Of a stretch of 26,876 nucleotides of DNA, positions 1 to 7,264 are shown one piece after another. A program made the position numbers and the translations under genes. The notes beneath the pieces are model-generated. The model ran no database searches and was not told where the DNA came from. It saw only the letters and a list, made by a program, of their open reading frames with translations. This DNA comes from a virus. The stretch is taken from positions 1-26,876 of the IMG/VR virus record IMGVR_UViG_3300028388_002936; one strand, written 5' to 3'. Positions within the stretch are counted from its first letter, which is position 1, and each line of letters begins with the position of its first letter.

Positions 1-909
1 ATCGCGAGTGAAAATGTTACTGCCTGATCTGACAAGGATTTCAGTCAGAGCGTTATCAGTAGTTGCGTTAGTGATTGCGTTAGTGAAGATGGGGTCTGTT
101 TCATCAGTTACAATATCTGAAACTTGTGTTTTCTTTAAAACATATCTACCTGTACCATCTGGATCAAGAGACATCAACCATTGTGAAGACAAGTCTTGTG
201 TGATGGTTGTATCAATAGTTAAAAAATCTGAAAACGAGATAGGGTAAGTAGATGATGAAGTAATAGATATACCTTGAGAAGATGTAATATCTAAATCATC
301 TGGGAGTAATCTTATACGTGAGCTAGTAACACCATCATCAACTTCTAATGTGAGTTGATTTGATGACTTAAATAACCCAGAACTAGGAGTAATAAAAAAT
401 TCCGTCTCATCAAATGAAGGCACATCAGCTAATGCTTGTAGTAAAATTCCCCCTACATTCTTACCTAAACTAAGATCATATTGGTAATCTAAGCTAGAAC
501 CTGTAGGATTATAGGCATCTGTAATACCATAAGCTCCATTCATTAAATATAAACCCCCTTGTATAGAGTTAGCTTTAGATAAGTGAACTCCTAAATCTGG
601 AGAAAAGTTGTTGATAGTCATATCCCCAAACTTCAGTAGTTGAGGACTACCGGAATTAAAGGGGAATAAGTTCATCTTCACATATCTACTAGCATCTAAG
701 ATAGAATCAGATGATGTATAAATATTACCTTCTAAGAAAGGAGAGGGAACAATCTCAAACTCACCACTAGGGTTTGACCTAAAAATATAATTACTGTCTG
801 GAGCATTCCATAACATATAAGGATGAACCTTAGTAGGAGTTTGTGATAATAATTGCACAGTACATGCAATTAAAAGAGTAAGTGCTAAAACTATATTTTT
901 AAGTCTCAT
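1..909 (-). CDS. Secreted fibre/adhesin-like protein, partial (runs off left edge)
   Basis: An open frame starts at ATG 909 and stays open for 303 codons to the window edge, so the 3' end is missing. The N-terminus (MRLKNIVLALTLLIACTV...LLSQ) is a clear Sec signal peptide of the Bacteroidetes type, with predicted cleavage after about residue 23. Just after it comes HPYMLWNAPDSNYIFRS followed by GEFEIVP, which matches the same positions of the next two upstream genes (pattern P-x-M/I-x-x-x-AP-x-x-D/N-YIF-K/R-S). The remainder is Ser/Thr/Asp-rich and beta-like, with no recognised catalytic motif. It starts 4 bases after the stop of the preceding gene, so it is in the same operon. Function is unknown; an exported adhesin or fibre-like role is inference. 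Confidence 0.8.
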   Translation of the reverse strand, partial: MRLKNIVLALTLLIACTVQLLSQTPTKVHPYMLWNAPDSNYIFRSNPSGEFEIVPSPFLEGNIYTSSDSILDASRYVKMNLFPFNSGSPQLLKFGDMTINNFSPDLGVHLSKANSIQGGLYLMNGAYGITDAYNPTGSSLDYQYDLSLGKNVGGILLQALADVPSFDETEFFITPSSGLFKSSNQLTLEVDDGVTSSRIRLLPDDLDITSSQGISITSSSTYPISFSDFLTIDTTITQDLSSQWLMSLDPDGTGRYVLKKTQVSDIVTDETDPIFTNAITNATTDNALTEILVRSGSNIFTRD

Positions 910-913
910 CAAT

Positions 914-1654
914 TTAGGATTTTATAATCCAAGTGATTTGCACAACTTCACCTGAAAAAGCATTTCTATTTAAACTAATTCCACTAGCGGTAAGAGTATA
1001 ATCTCTAGTAGCTCCTTCTGCTAAAACGATACCACCAATACTGACTTGAATATCCTCAGCATTTTGATCCCAATTAGCAGTAGGATTAAAAGCTGTTTGA
1101 GCCGCAATAGCATCATCTACGTAAGTATAAGAAACAATATCTGCTTTCTCAATAGTCATATTAGTAGTAGCCCCATCCTCATCCGTATAAGTTAGTGTTC
1201 TAGTACCTTCGTTCCACGAAAGGGTTGTAGTGGTTTCATTGATTGTATAAGTCTGATTTCCGTTATCTGTTACAATATCTCCTGAAATAGTTTTAGTAAA
1301 AGCAGGGATGTTAGATAGATCAATATTAGTAGTAGCTCCATTTTCATCTGTATACGTAAGAGTATTGGTAGCAAGAGATAGAGAAGTGGTAGTTTCTGTA
1401 AATGACACCACATAGGGATCACCAGAAGTACCAGTACCAGTGACCGTAATATCACCACCTGCATTAATTATTGTTTCCGAACCATCAGCAACTATACTAG
1501 ATGCAGGCGCAATTTCCCAAAGACCAGAAGCATTAGATTTAAAAATATAGTCTACTCCCGGAGCCGACTTAAACATAATAGGGAAAATCTTAGTCTCTTG
1601 TGAGAAAGCTAAGATTGGTAATAACATTAAAATTGCAATTATAATATTTTTCAT
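914..1654 (-). CDS. Secreted beta-repeat protein, paralogue B
   Basis: The 246-aa product begins with a signal peptide (MKNIIIAILMLLPILAFSQ) and then the shared module KIFPIMFKSAP..DYIFKS...GLWEIAPASS. The middle carries two copies of a short beta repeat of the form L-x-x-x-x-x-TLTYTDE-D/N-GATTN. The C-terminus (about residues 195-246) is a module ending in RDYTLTASGISLN and VQITWIIKS that recurs in neighbouring genes. Protein similarity to the gene at 1658-2407 is high through most of the length, whereas the DNA differs at many third positions, which suggests an older duplication kept under selection. No enzyme motif is visible. It could be a surface-exposed fibre or adhesin-like factor or a virion appendage; export by the host Sec system is inferred from the signal. 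Confidence 0.85.
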   Translation of the reverse strand: MKNIIIAILMLLPILAFSQETKIFPIMFKSAPGVDYIFKSNASGLWEIAPASSIVADGSETIINAGGDITVTGTGTSGDPYVVSFTETTTSLSLATNTLTYTDENGATTNIDLSNIPAFTKTISGDIVTDNGNQTYTINETTTTLSWNEGTRTLTYTDEDGATTNMTIEKADIVSYTYVDDAIAAQTAFNPTANWDQNAEDIQVSIGGIVLAEGATRDYTLTASGISLNRNAFSGEVVQITWIIKS

Positions 1655-1657
1655 TGT

Positions 1658-2407
1658 TTATGATTTTGTAAGCCATGTAACTTTTACTACTTCATCAGCA
1701 GTTAAGGCAGTGTTAAATGTAATTGTTCCACCAGTTACGCTATAATCTCTAGTAGGCCCTTCTGACATAAGTACACCAGATCGAAGAACTTGTTTATCTA
1801 AACTGGATGCGTCAGCAAATGTACCGCCGGGCGTAACATCGGTTTGAGCAGCAATAGCGTCAGTAACATACGTATATGAAAGAACATCAGCTTTCTCAAT
1901 AGTAACATCCGTAGTGGCCCCATCTTCATCTACAAAAGATAAAGTTCGAGTACCCTCGTTCCAAGAAATAGATGTAGTAGTCTCATTAATAGTGTAAGTT
2001 TGGTTACCATTATCCGTAACTATATCACCAGAAATAGACTTGGTAAAAGCTGGAATAGTTGATAAATCAATATTAGTAGGACTTCCTGCTTCATCGGTAT
2101 AAGTCAGTGTATTGGTAGTAAGTGAGAGTGATGTATTCGTCTCTGTAAAAGAGATAACGTAAGGATCACCTGATGTTCCTGTACCTGTAACCGAGATGTC
2201 TCCACCTGCATTAACGATGGTTTCTGAACCATCTGCTACGATACTAGAAGCTGCTGCTATTTCCCATGTACCATCAGCTTTAGATTTAAAAATATAATCT
2301 AAACCGGGAGCAGACTTAAAAAGAATAGGTGGAATACGTGTTTCCTGTGCTTGTAATGTGAAGCAAGCAGCTACGATAAATAATATGGATAAAATTAATT
2401 GTTTCAT
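1658..2407 (-). CDS. Secreted beta-repeat protein, paralogue A
   Basis: The 249-aa product begins with a signal peptide (MKQLILSILFIVAACFTLQAQ). It then has the N-terminal module RIPPILFKSAPGLDYIFKS and GTWEIAAASS, two TLTYTDE-type beta repeats, a segment DVLSYTYVTDAIAAQ that is nearly identical in the neighbour, and the shared C-terminal module (RSGVLMSEGPTRDYSV, then VVKVTWLTKS). It is the closest relative of the gene at 914-1654, starting 3 bases before it in reading order, so the two form a tandem duplication. There is no lipobox cysteine at the cleavage site, so the mature protein should be soluble or bound non-covalently at the surface. Function unknown. Confidence 0.85.
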   Translation of the reverse strand: MKQLILSILFIVAACFTLQAQETRIPPILFKSAPGLDYIFKSKADGTWEIAAASSIVADGSETIVNAGGDISVTGTGTSGDPYVISFTETNTSLSLTTNTLTYTDEAGSPTNIDLSTIPAFTKSISGDIVTDNGNQTYTINETTTSISWNEGTRTLSFVDEDGATTDVTIEKADVLSYTYVTDAIAAQTDVTPGGTFADASSLDKQVLRSGVLMSEGPTRDYSVTGGTITFNTALTADEVVKVTWLTKS

Positions 2408-2419
2408 TTTTAAATAAAT

Positions 2420-3136
2420 TTAGTAAAATATAACTAATACATTTTCTGTATCTAAAGTTAAAGTAAATGTAATTGTATCTCCTGAAATAGTAAAGTCTGT
2501 TCCTTGCACCATAGCAATCCCAGATCGCTTTACTTGAACAGAACTTGGAGCCGTAGGAACTTGAGATAAGATAATCGTTGCTCCTGTTTGCGCTAAAAAC
2601 GATTCTACATTTGGAGCTTGTGCTGCTCCTGCTGGAAGTAAAGGAAACCATTCTTGATTAAGAGGATTATACACAAAAGTAGTATCATTCCTCTTTAAGA
2701 AAACATCCTTAAAATCATTAGATAAATTATCCGAAGGATTTAAATAATATATCCCTCTTGTAGGAATAAATTTATCTTGTGCAGTATCATAATGATAAAG
2801 AACAGAATCTTGTAGATTATATACTGGATAACGGTATTGATCAGTAGTGTAATTTGTTAAAGAATCTACAGCTACAATAGAAACCCTTATCCAAGAAGTT
2901 CCGTCAAAGTAATACTGTGCATCGTTAGTATAATCCCAATATGTCCAGTTATCATTTTTTGTAGAAGGTGTATAAGAAGGCGGCCCATCTCCGTAAGCAT
3001 CTAAGCCTTGAGATGTTGTCTGATTATTTAATTGTAATTTTCTAGGATTTTCATCATTATCCCCTCCTTGACTACTTTGTGAGTAGGTAAAAGAAGCAAA
3101 GAAGAAAAATAATAATACTGTTATTAAATATTTCAC
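2420..3136 (-). CDS. Secreted protein with fibre-type C-terminal module
   Basis: The 238-aa product starts with a signal peptide (MKYLITVLLFFFFASFTYSQ). The mature N-terminus is polar (SSQGGDNDENPRKLQLNNQT). A stretch around residues 60-85 (NWTYWDYTNDAQYYFDGTSW) resembles the small W/Y-rich segments of fibre proteins, and the protein ends with QVKRSGIAMVQGTDFTISGD plus a final hydrophobic strand, the same C-terminal module as its two downstream neighbours. It lacks their N-terminal YIFKS module. The start overlaps the upstream stop as ATGA (3133-3136), which indicates translational coupling. Role unknown; it links the exported group to the non-exported adhesin-like genes upstream. Confidence 0.8.
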   Translation of the reverse strand: MKYLITVLLFFFFASFTYSQSSQGGDNDENPRKLQLNNQTTSQGLDAYGDGPPSYTPSTKNDNWTYWDYTNDAQYYFDGTSWIRVSIVAVDSLTNYTTDQYRYPVYNLQDSVLYHYDTAQDKFIPTRGIYYLNPSDNLSNDFKDVFLKRNDTTFVYNPLNQEWFPLLPAGAAQAPNVESFLAQTGATIILSQVPTAPSSVQVKRSGIAMVQGTDFTISGDTITFTLTLDTENVLVIFY

Positions 3137-3477
3137 GAGTTACTTACAGTTTGTTGATAATAAGCTATTACCGTATAATACATATTAATAGAAGGGTAAG
3201 TAATCTGAATAAGAGATGTTGTAGGCGTATTAAACTTAGTAATCGTATACTCAGAGGTATGAGATAACCTATTACCATTTGCATATACTTCTACGTATTC
3301 ATTATCATTATCAGGTAATAATCCTCCTTCTCTTGTCCATTCTAATTGCCCTGTTCCACTAACATCATGTATTTCCTGAACTACACGTTTAAGTGTTACT
3401 GATTCAAGTATAGTAATATCTTCATTAGATTCAGGGTTACATCCATTAGCTATTGTAAAACTTCTTATTGTTGGCAT
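3133..3477 (-). CDS. Small beta-rich fibre-associated protein
   Basis: About 114 aa from ATG 3477, chosen because it overlaps the upstream stop as TAATG; an ATG nine bases earlier is possible. The product begins MPTIRSFTIANGCN, recalling the MTLTIANDCS start of the gene at 5971-6486. It ends with a variant of the C-terminal module seen in the next three genes (EYVEVYANGNRLSHTSEYTI, then alternating hydrophobic residues). There is no signal peptide. It probably provides a small beta-sandwich unit of a fibre or adhesin assembly; this is inferred from composition and position only. Confidence 0.7.
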   Translation of the reverse strand: MPTIRSFTIANGCNPESNEDITILESVTLKRVVQEIHDVSGTGQLEWTREGGLLPDNDNEYVEVYANGNRLSHTSEYTITKFNTPTTSLIQITYPSINMYYTVIAYYQQTVSNS

Positions 3478-4202
3478 TATTGACAAATTGCTTCTATAGT
3501 TAATGTAAAATTAGCGGGATTACCTGATGCAATTCTAACCCAAACTTCCTGTGATGTTCCGCTAGGAATAGTCAAAGCAGTAAAAATTTTATTACTACCC
3601 GTTCCTACTGAAGACTTTTTACTTGTTTTTGAAGAACAATTATCACCTACATTAGCAGTAAATACTTCTATAGCAGGGTTCATCGCAGTTATTGAGTTTA
3701 CAAAAGGAGCTTCATTTTGTACTTCAAATTGAAGTATATACTGCTCAGATTTTGCAGGAGCAGTAAAAGTATACCATAAATCTCCTCCTAAATCAGGATA
3801 ATTTGTTTGATTATCATATAATACCCAAGAAGTAGGATATGTTTCACCTGAATCTGTAGGAGCAGCAAAAGTAGCGCAAGATTGATTATTATCATCTTCT
3901 ATTACTACAGTAAAAGGAACAGAAACAGTTCCTGAGATAACAAAAGCATTTGCACAAGTATCATTTGATCTGGGGTTTGATGTTGAATACTGTACTGTAT
4001 ATTTAGCAGATACTCCATTTACAGTATACGTAAACTCATAATCTCCTTCAGCAGATACTCCTGAAAAATCAGCAGTTCCGTTGTAAGTAGCAGGTGGAGT
4101 AGGAGCAGGTGTTTGTGAACCTGTAAAAGTCCACGTACCACTAGCTTGTGCCCCTAAATTCTCCATATCAGCTTCTTCCCATATATTGATTGTTGAAGGC
4201 AT
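3477..4202 (-). CDS. Adhesin-like protein with Ig-like and PPC-like regions
   Basis: The 241-aa product has an N-terminal Ig-like part (about 1-75: GTWTFTGSQ, AEGDYEFTYTVNGVSAKY). The C-terminal part (about 80-241) contains NDTCANAFVI, GGDLWYTFTAPA and EVWVRIASG...FTLTIEA. That pattern of N-D-x-C-x-x-A, then D-L-W-Y-x-F, then a terminal strand is characteristic of bacterial pre-peptidase C-terminal-like domains common on secreted Bacteroidetes proteins. There is no signal peptide. It follows the 491-aa repeat protein by 10 bases and overlaps the next gene by one base. A host-derived carbohydrate- or surface-binding domain on the virion is a reasonable inference. Confidence 0.75.
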   Translation of the reverse strand: MPSTINIWEEADMENLGAQASGTWTFTGSQTPAPTPPATYNGTADFSGVSAEGDYEFTYTVNGVSAKYTVQYSTSNPRSNDTCANAFVISGTVSVPFTVVIEDDNNQSCATFAAPTDSGETYPTSWVLYDNQTNYPDLGGDLWYTFTAPAKSEQYILQFEVQNEAPFVNSITAMNPAIEVFTANVGDNCSSKTSKKSSVGTGSNKIFTALTIPSGTSQEVWVRIASGNPANFTLTIEAICQ

Positions 4203-4212
4203 AATTGTAGTT

Positions 4213-5685
4213 TTAGTTACACAAGGCTATTTTGCTATCTTGTCCTGCACAATTAATAGTTACCGTTACTGTAGCAGTATTAGATTCTACGTTATTACTA
4301 TTTTTTACAGTGTACGTAAACGTATCTGTACCTACAGCTTTAGATAGAGCTGAATAAGTAATAGTACCATTAGAGTTAGCAATTGCAGTACCTTTAGAAG
4401 GATTACTTTTAATTGTTACAGTAGAGGGGGCGAGAACGCCTGAGCCTGGTGTATCATTATCTAAAATAGGGAAAGTAGTTGTAGTTCCACAAGTTATAGT
4501 TACAGAGTCGTCGTTAGCTACAGGAGCTGCTAAAGATTCTGTTATTGTATAATTTATAGAACGAGAACAAACTTCTCCAGTAATATCACATATTACCCAT
4601 GAAAAAGAATCTGTAGAAGATATTGGATTTGGTACTTCGTAATTTATAATGTGTTGACCATTAATATTAGTAGACAAAGTTATAGAAGGAGAATCTGAAT
4701 TAGGGGGAGTTACTATTTGGAAAGAACTCCAATCTACAGAAGCTAGAGTAAGTCCATTTAAAATAAGTTCAGAATCTATAGGAATAGAAAAAGTATCTCC
4801 TGATGAAGCAGATATAGGTAGAGAGAAAGTTTTATCTATAGCATCTATAGAAGCGTCTGTACTTACTTGTCCAGTATTTAGAGTTATAGAAGCAGTAGTA
4901 GATTTAACATTCTCTGTAGAAACTACTGAATAAGTTCCTGAAATAGTAGAAGATTCATATTCTGGAGTAGTTTGAAATTTGTATATACCTTCAGAAGCAG
5001 ACACTGGTATTATAGAAATGTGATTAGGCAAATTAATAGCTAATTTATCTAAGTTATAAACGTAGTTAGCGCAATTTGTAGGCATAGAAAATTGATAATC
5101 CCCCGACTCCAAAAGACCTGTATTTTCATTATAATTTAAGAAAATAGTTACAGGTTGTGCTTGAGGAATACATACTGAATGCTGTTTAGTAACTTCCTTA
5201 ACACAATTTTTACAATCAGTAGCTATAGCTTTTATAGTTGTAGAAGATGGAAGTACAACCCCTTCTTTATACTTTAAATTAAGAGTAGAAGAAAAGTTTG
5301 AAGAATTTTCAGATTCTTTATCATATATGGAATTATCATAAATCCACTGTATGTTAGTAGAAGAACAACTAGGAGATCCAGCTGATACTGAAAATGTATT
5401 CGTATCCGTTACCGTAATAGCTGACATAGCTAAAGAAGTACAAGGATTTCCTACTGAGATAGTAGAGGAAGATGTGCACCCATTAGCATCTGTTACAGTA
5501 AGAGTAATAGTAGGAGATAAATCGAAACAATCTTGAGAATTAAATATCACCTCAGTTTCAATCTCATTTTGAGTTGTGCCTGAAGCTTGAGAAAAAGAGA
5601 CGCAAGATTGATCTGCAGACCATTGATAAGTATACGGAGCAGTACCATCAGTGACATTAATTATTTTATTTACTCGTATATTCAT
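4213..5685 (-). CDS. Large repeat adhesin/fibre protein with SprB- and cadherin-like domains
   Basis: The start is placed at ATG 5685 (MNIRVNKIIN), which overlaps the upstream stop as ATGA; an in-frame start at 5715 would overlap more. The product has about 490 aa. Residues about 10-85 contain GTAPYTYQW and TLTVTDANGCTSSS, the hallmark of SprB-type repeats of gliding Bacteroidetes. The middle has repeated Ser/Thr-rich beta segments. Residues about 395-480 (PVANDDSVTI...PILDNDTPG, then GTITYSA, GTDTFTYTV) form a cadherin-like or Big-type domain. It looks built of host-surface-protein modules, so a receptor-binding or surface-attachment role is likely. No signal peptide is present, so it is probably a virion component. 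Confidence 0.8.
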   Translation of the reverse strand: MNIRVNKIINVTDGTAPYTYQWSADQSCVSFSQASGTTQNEIETEVIFNSQDCFDLSPTITLTVTDANGCTSSSTISVGNPCTSLAMSAITVTDTNTFSVSAGSPSCSSTNIQWIYDNSIYDKESENSSNFSSTLNLKYKEGVVLPSSTTIKAIATDCKNCVKEVTKQHSVCIPQAQPVTIFLNYNENTGLLESGDYQFSMPTNCANYVYNLDKLAINLPNHISIIPVSASEGIYKFQTTPEYESSTISGTYSVVSTENVKSTTASITLNTGQVSTDASIDAIDKTFSLPISASSGDTFSIPIDSELILNGLTLASVDWSSFQIVTPPNSDSPSITLSTNINGQHIINYEVPNPISSTDSFSWVICDITGEVCSRSINYTITESLAAPVANDDSVTITCGTTTTFPILDNDTPGSGVLAPSTVTIKSNPSKGTAIANSNGTITYSALSKAVGTDTFTYTVKNSNNVESNTATVTVTINCAGQDSKIALCN

Positions 5686-5981
5686 TGTATTACTGTTATT
5701 GTAGGAAAGACACAAGTATATGTGGGCGTATTATCAGAAATGGATAAAGAACACGTCAAAGTTTTAGTTCGATCTTCGCTAGAAGGTTCAGAAAAATCAC
5801 TACTTTGAATTAGACATAATAAATCATCCCCTATTTCACAATCTGAAGTAAGAGAGGACAGGTAGAGAAGATTAGCTGTTGGGCAAATTTTTTCTTTATT
5901 ATAGCAAGTAGTGCCGTAATAGTGTTCGTATGCGTGTGAAATTAACAAAGAACATAATCCACAATATAATTTAGCATCCAC
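5682..5981 (-). CDS. Cysteine-rich small protein
   Basis: About 99 aa from a GTG start at 5981, overlapping the previous stop by 11 bases, and ending in an ATGA overlap with the next gene. It has seven cysteines, including CGLC near the N-terminus and pairs at CYNKEKIC and later. The C-terminal half is beta-like and ends TYTCVFPTITVIQ. The gene just upstream is also Cys-rich. I recognise no family; disulfide- or metal-stabilised virion accessory protein is one possibility. Confidence 0.65.
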   Translation of the reverse strand: MDAKLYCGLCSLLISHAYEHYYGTTCYNKEKICPTANLLYLSSLTSDCEIGDDLLCLIQSSDFSEPSSEDRTKTLTCSLSISDNTPTYTCVFPTITVIQ

Positions 5982-6486
5982 AATCTTCGTCTTTTATTGT
6001 TTCATTTAAAAGTTTAGTTAAGGTCACAAATAGCAGTCCATGTTCTGAGCAAGTACAATTACTACACTGTCCATCATTGTTAGATAGAATAAGATGATAA
6101 GCATAGGCCATTGATTGTGGATGTTTAGAATAGTGTTTAGGTAATTTACACTTTGTTTCACAATCTAAATAGGCGCATGAATATTCAATTTCTTTAGCCC
6201 CTGTAGCTGTAACTGTTTTAGTTAACTTAAGAGAAAGTACCATATCTGGAATAGTGGTAATAGCAGAAAGGTCAGACGGAGTAATTACATACTTGTTATT
6301 ATCTGTATCTAGAGAATCACCATCAAGAGTAAGGGAGATAACTTCACCTCCCTCAACATTGCCTTGATAAGATTTTAACTCTAGAGTAAGCGTATGATCA
6401 GGAGAAGGAAGTGCTGCCACATAATTTGTAATTAATGTAGAAGTTACTTCTATTTGTGAACAATCATTAGCTATTGTTAGAGTCAT
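5971..6486 (-). CDS. Beta-rich protein with Cys-rich C-terminus
   Basis: The 171-aa product (MTLTIANDCSQIEVTSTLIT...) has an N-terminal beta domain of about 110 residues. A second part has clustered cysteines (CAYLDCETKCK, then CSNCTCSEHG, then DEDCGC at the very end), a spacing suited to metal binding or disulfides. It lies in the tail/fibre part of the operon, overlapping both neighbours. The family is not recognised. The similar openings TIANDCS here and TIANGCN in the gene at 3133-3477 hint at a shared first strand. Confidence 0.7.
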   Translation of the reverse strand: MTLTIANDCSQIEVTSTLITNYVAALPSPDHTLTLELKSYQGNVEGGEVISLTLDGDSLDTDNNKYVITPSDLSAITTIPDMVLSLKLTKTVTATGAKEIEYSCAYLDCETKCKLPKHYSKHPQSMAYAYHLILSNNDGQCSNCTCSEHGLLFVTLTKLLNETIKDEDCGC

Positions 6487-6646
6487 AATATCTGTTGTAT
6501 TTAATGTACAAAGCTAGATCCAAATCTTTTTGCCCCCATAATGGAGGTAATACCGTCAATTTTTTCTTAGAATTAAGAAATGATTGTGAAGCATTACGTT
6601 GAGCAGTGGGAAATGATTTAGCTGTACGTGATTTAGTATAGATCAT
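6467..6646 (-). CDS. Small basic structural-operon protein
   Basis: A 59-aa product starting at ATG 6646 (MIYTKSRTAKSF), chosen because ATG overlaps the upstream stop as ATGA; a start 12 bases earlier is possible. The N-terminal half is basic and Ser/Thr-rich; the C-terminal half has PPLWGQKDLDLALYIKYNRY. It overlaps the next gene by 20 bases. Unknown function. The tight coupling on both sides argues that it is real. Confidence 0.55.
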   Translation of the reverse strand: MIYTKSRTAKSFPTAQRNASQSFLNSKKKLTVLPPLWGQKDLDLALYIKYNRYYDSNNS

Positions 6647-7146
6647 ACTGTAAACCAATTTGAGCCATCTGTGACATAAGTAACAGAATCATATTGAGAA
6701 GCGATAGTATCATCAGCAGCTCCGTCAATAGTTTCAGATCCAGGAGTATCCACAGTAACATTATTCGCACTAACGTCAATTTTTTTCACTGTAATAGGAA
6801 ATTTAACGTCAGCTGGGGCTGGTAGTGTAATTGTAGTAACTGCAGAAGTAGCGTCAACTAAATATACTGATGGTGAATTTTGAGCAGTTAAAGTAGTATC
6901 TGCAGATAAAGATGATACTGAAGTATTAAAACGATCTACTGTAATAGTATTATCATCAATACGATTACCGATCCAAGACGTTAATTCTACAGCTTCAGAA
7001 TTCTTAGCAGCGTTAAATCCACCGTAAGCTTTCTGATTAGGCTTACCTACAGTACGTCCAGCATTAATAGGAACATAAAGTTTAGTGGGATTCGTTCCTG
7101 TAAGTTTATTGAATTTACGTTTTCTGTCTGGCAGTAAAAAATTCAT
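6643..7146 (-). CDS. Fibre protein with C-terminal trimeric-type beta domain
   Basis: The 167-aa product has a basic N-terminus (MNFLLPDRKRKFNKLTGTNP) and a C-terminal domain from about residue 95: VYLVDATSAVTTITLPAP, then KKIDVSANNVTVDTPGSETIDGA, then QYDSVTYVTDGSNWFTV. This pattern (ITLP, then TVKKID, then ETIDG, then Y-x-SVT-x-x-x-DG-x-NW) is common at the ends of phage head-fibre and tail-fibre proteins and usually forms a trimeric beta structure. It is the first gene after the hairpin at 7171-7205, so it may begin a separately transcribed segment. Head-decoration fibre or tail-fibre tip is likely; which one cannot be told. Confidence 0.75.
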   Translation of the reverse strand: MNFLLPDRKRKFNKLTGTNPTKLYVPINAGRTVGKPNQKAYGGFNAAKNSEAVELTSWIGNRIDDNTITVDRFNTSVSSLSADTTLTAQNSPSVYLVDATSAVTTITLPAPADVKFPITVKKIDVSANNVTVDTPGSETIDGAADDTIASQYDSVTYVTDGSNWFTV

Positions 7147-7170
7147 TGTTTGTTAAGTTTTAAAATAACA

Positions 7171-7205
7171 GTGGGGGCGCAGGAAGTAATCCTACTAGCC
7201 CCCAC
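7171..7205 (-). terminator. Strong hairpin terminator
   Basis: Arms GTGGGGGC (7171-7178) and GCCCCCAC (7198-7205) are perfectly complementary, with a second inner pairing AGGA/TCCT (7181-7184 and 7190-7193). On the minus strand the stem is followed by TGTTATTTTA. It sits between the 468-aa structural gene and the fibre gene. The GC-rich stem stands out in an AT-rich genome. It would uncouple or attenuate expression downstream of an abundant structural protein. Confidence 0.7.
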
Positions 7206-7264
7206 CACTTAATTTGTAAAATATAATATGCTAAACCAATACAAAAATTAGAGCTTAGCTCTGA

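Noticed and set aside
8-247. Plus-strand frame of 79 codons at the left edge
   Set aside because: It is antisense to the partial secreted-protein gene, which has a signal peptide and a paralogous N-terminus; no plus-strand gene context exists here.
2316-2651. 111-codon minus-strand frame rich in Ser/Tyr
   Set aside because: It overlaps two well-supported signal-peptide genes in another frame and has a low-complexity composition typical of shadow frames.
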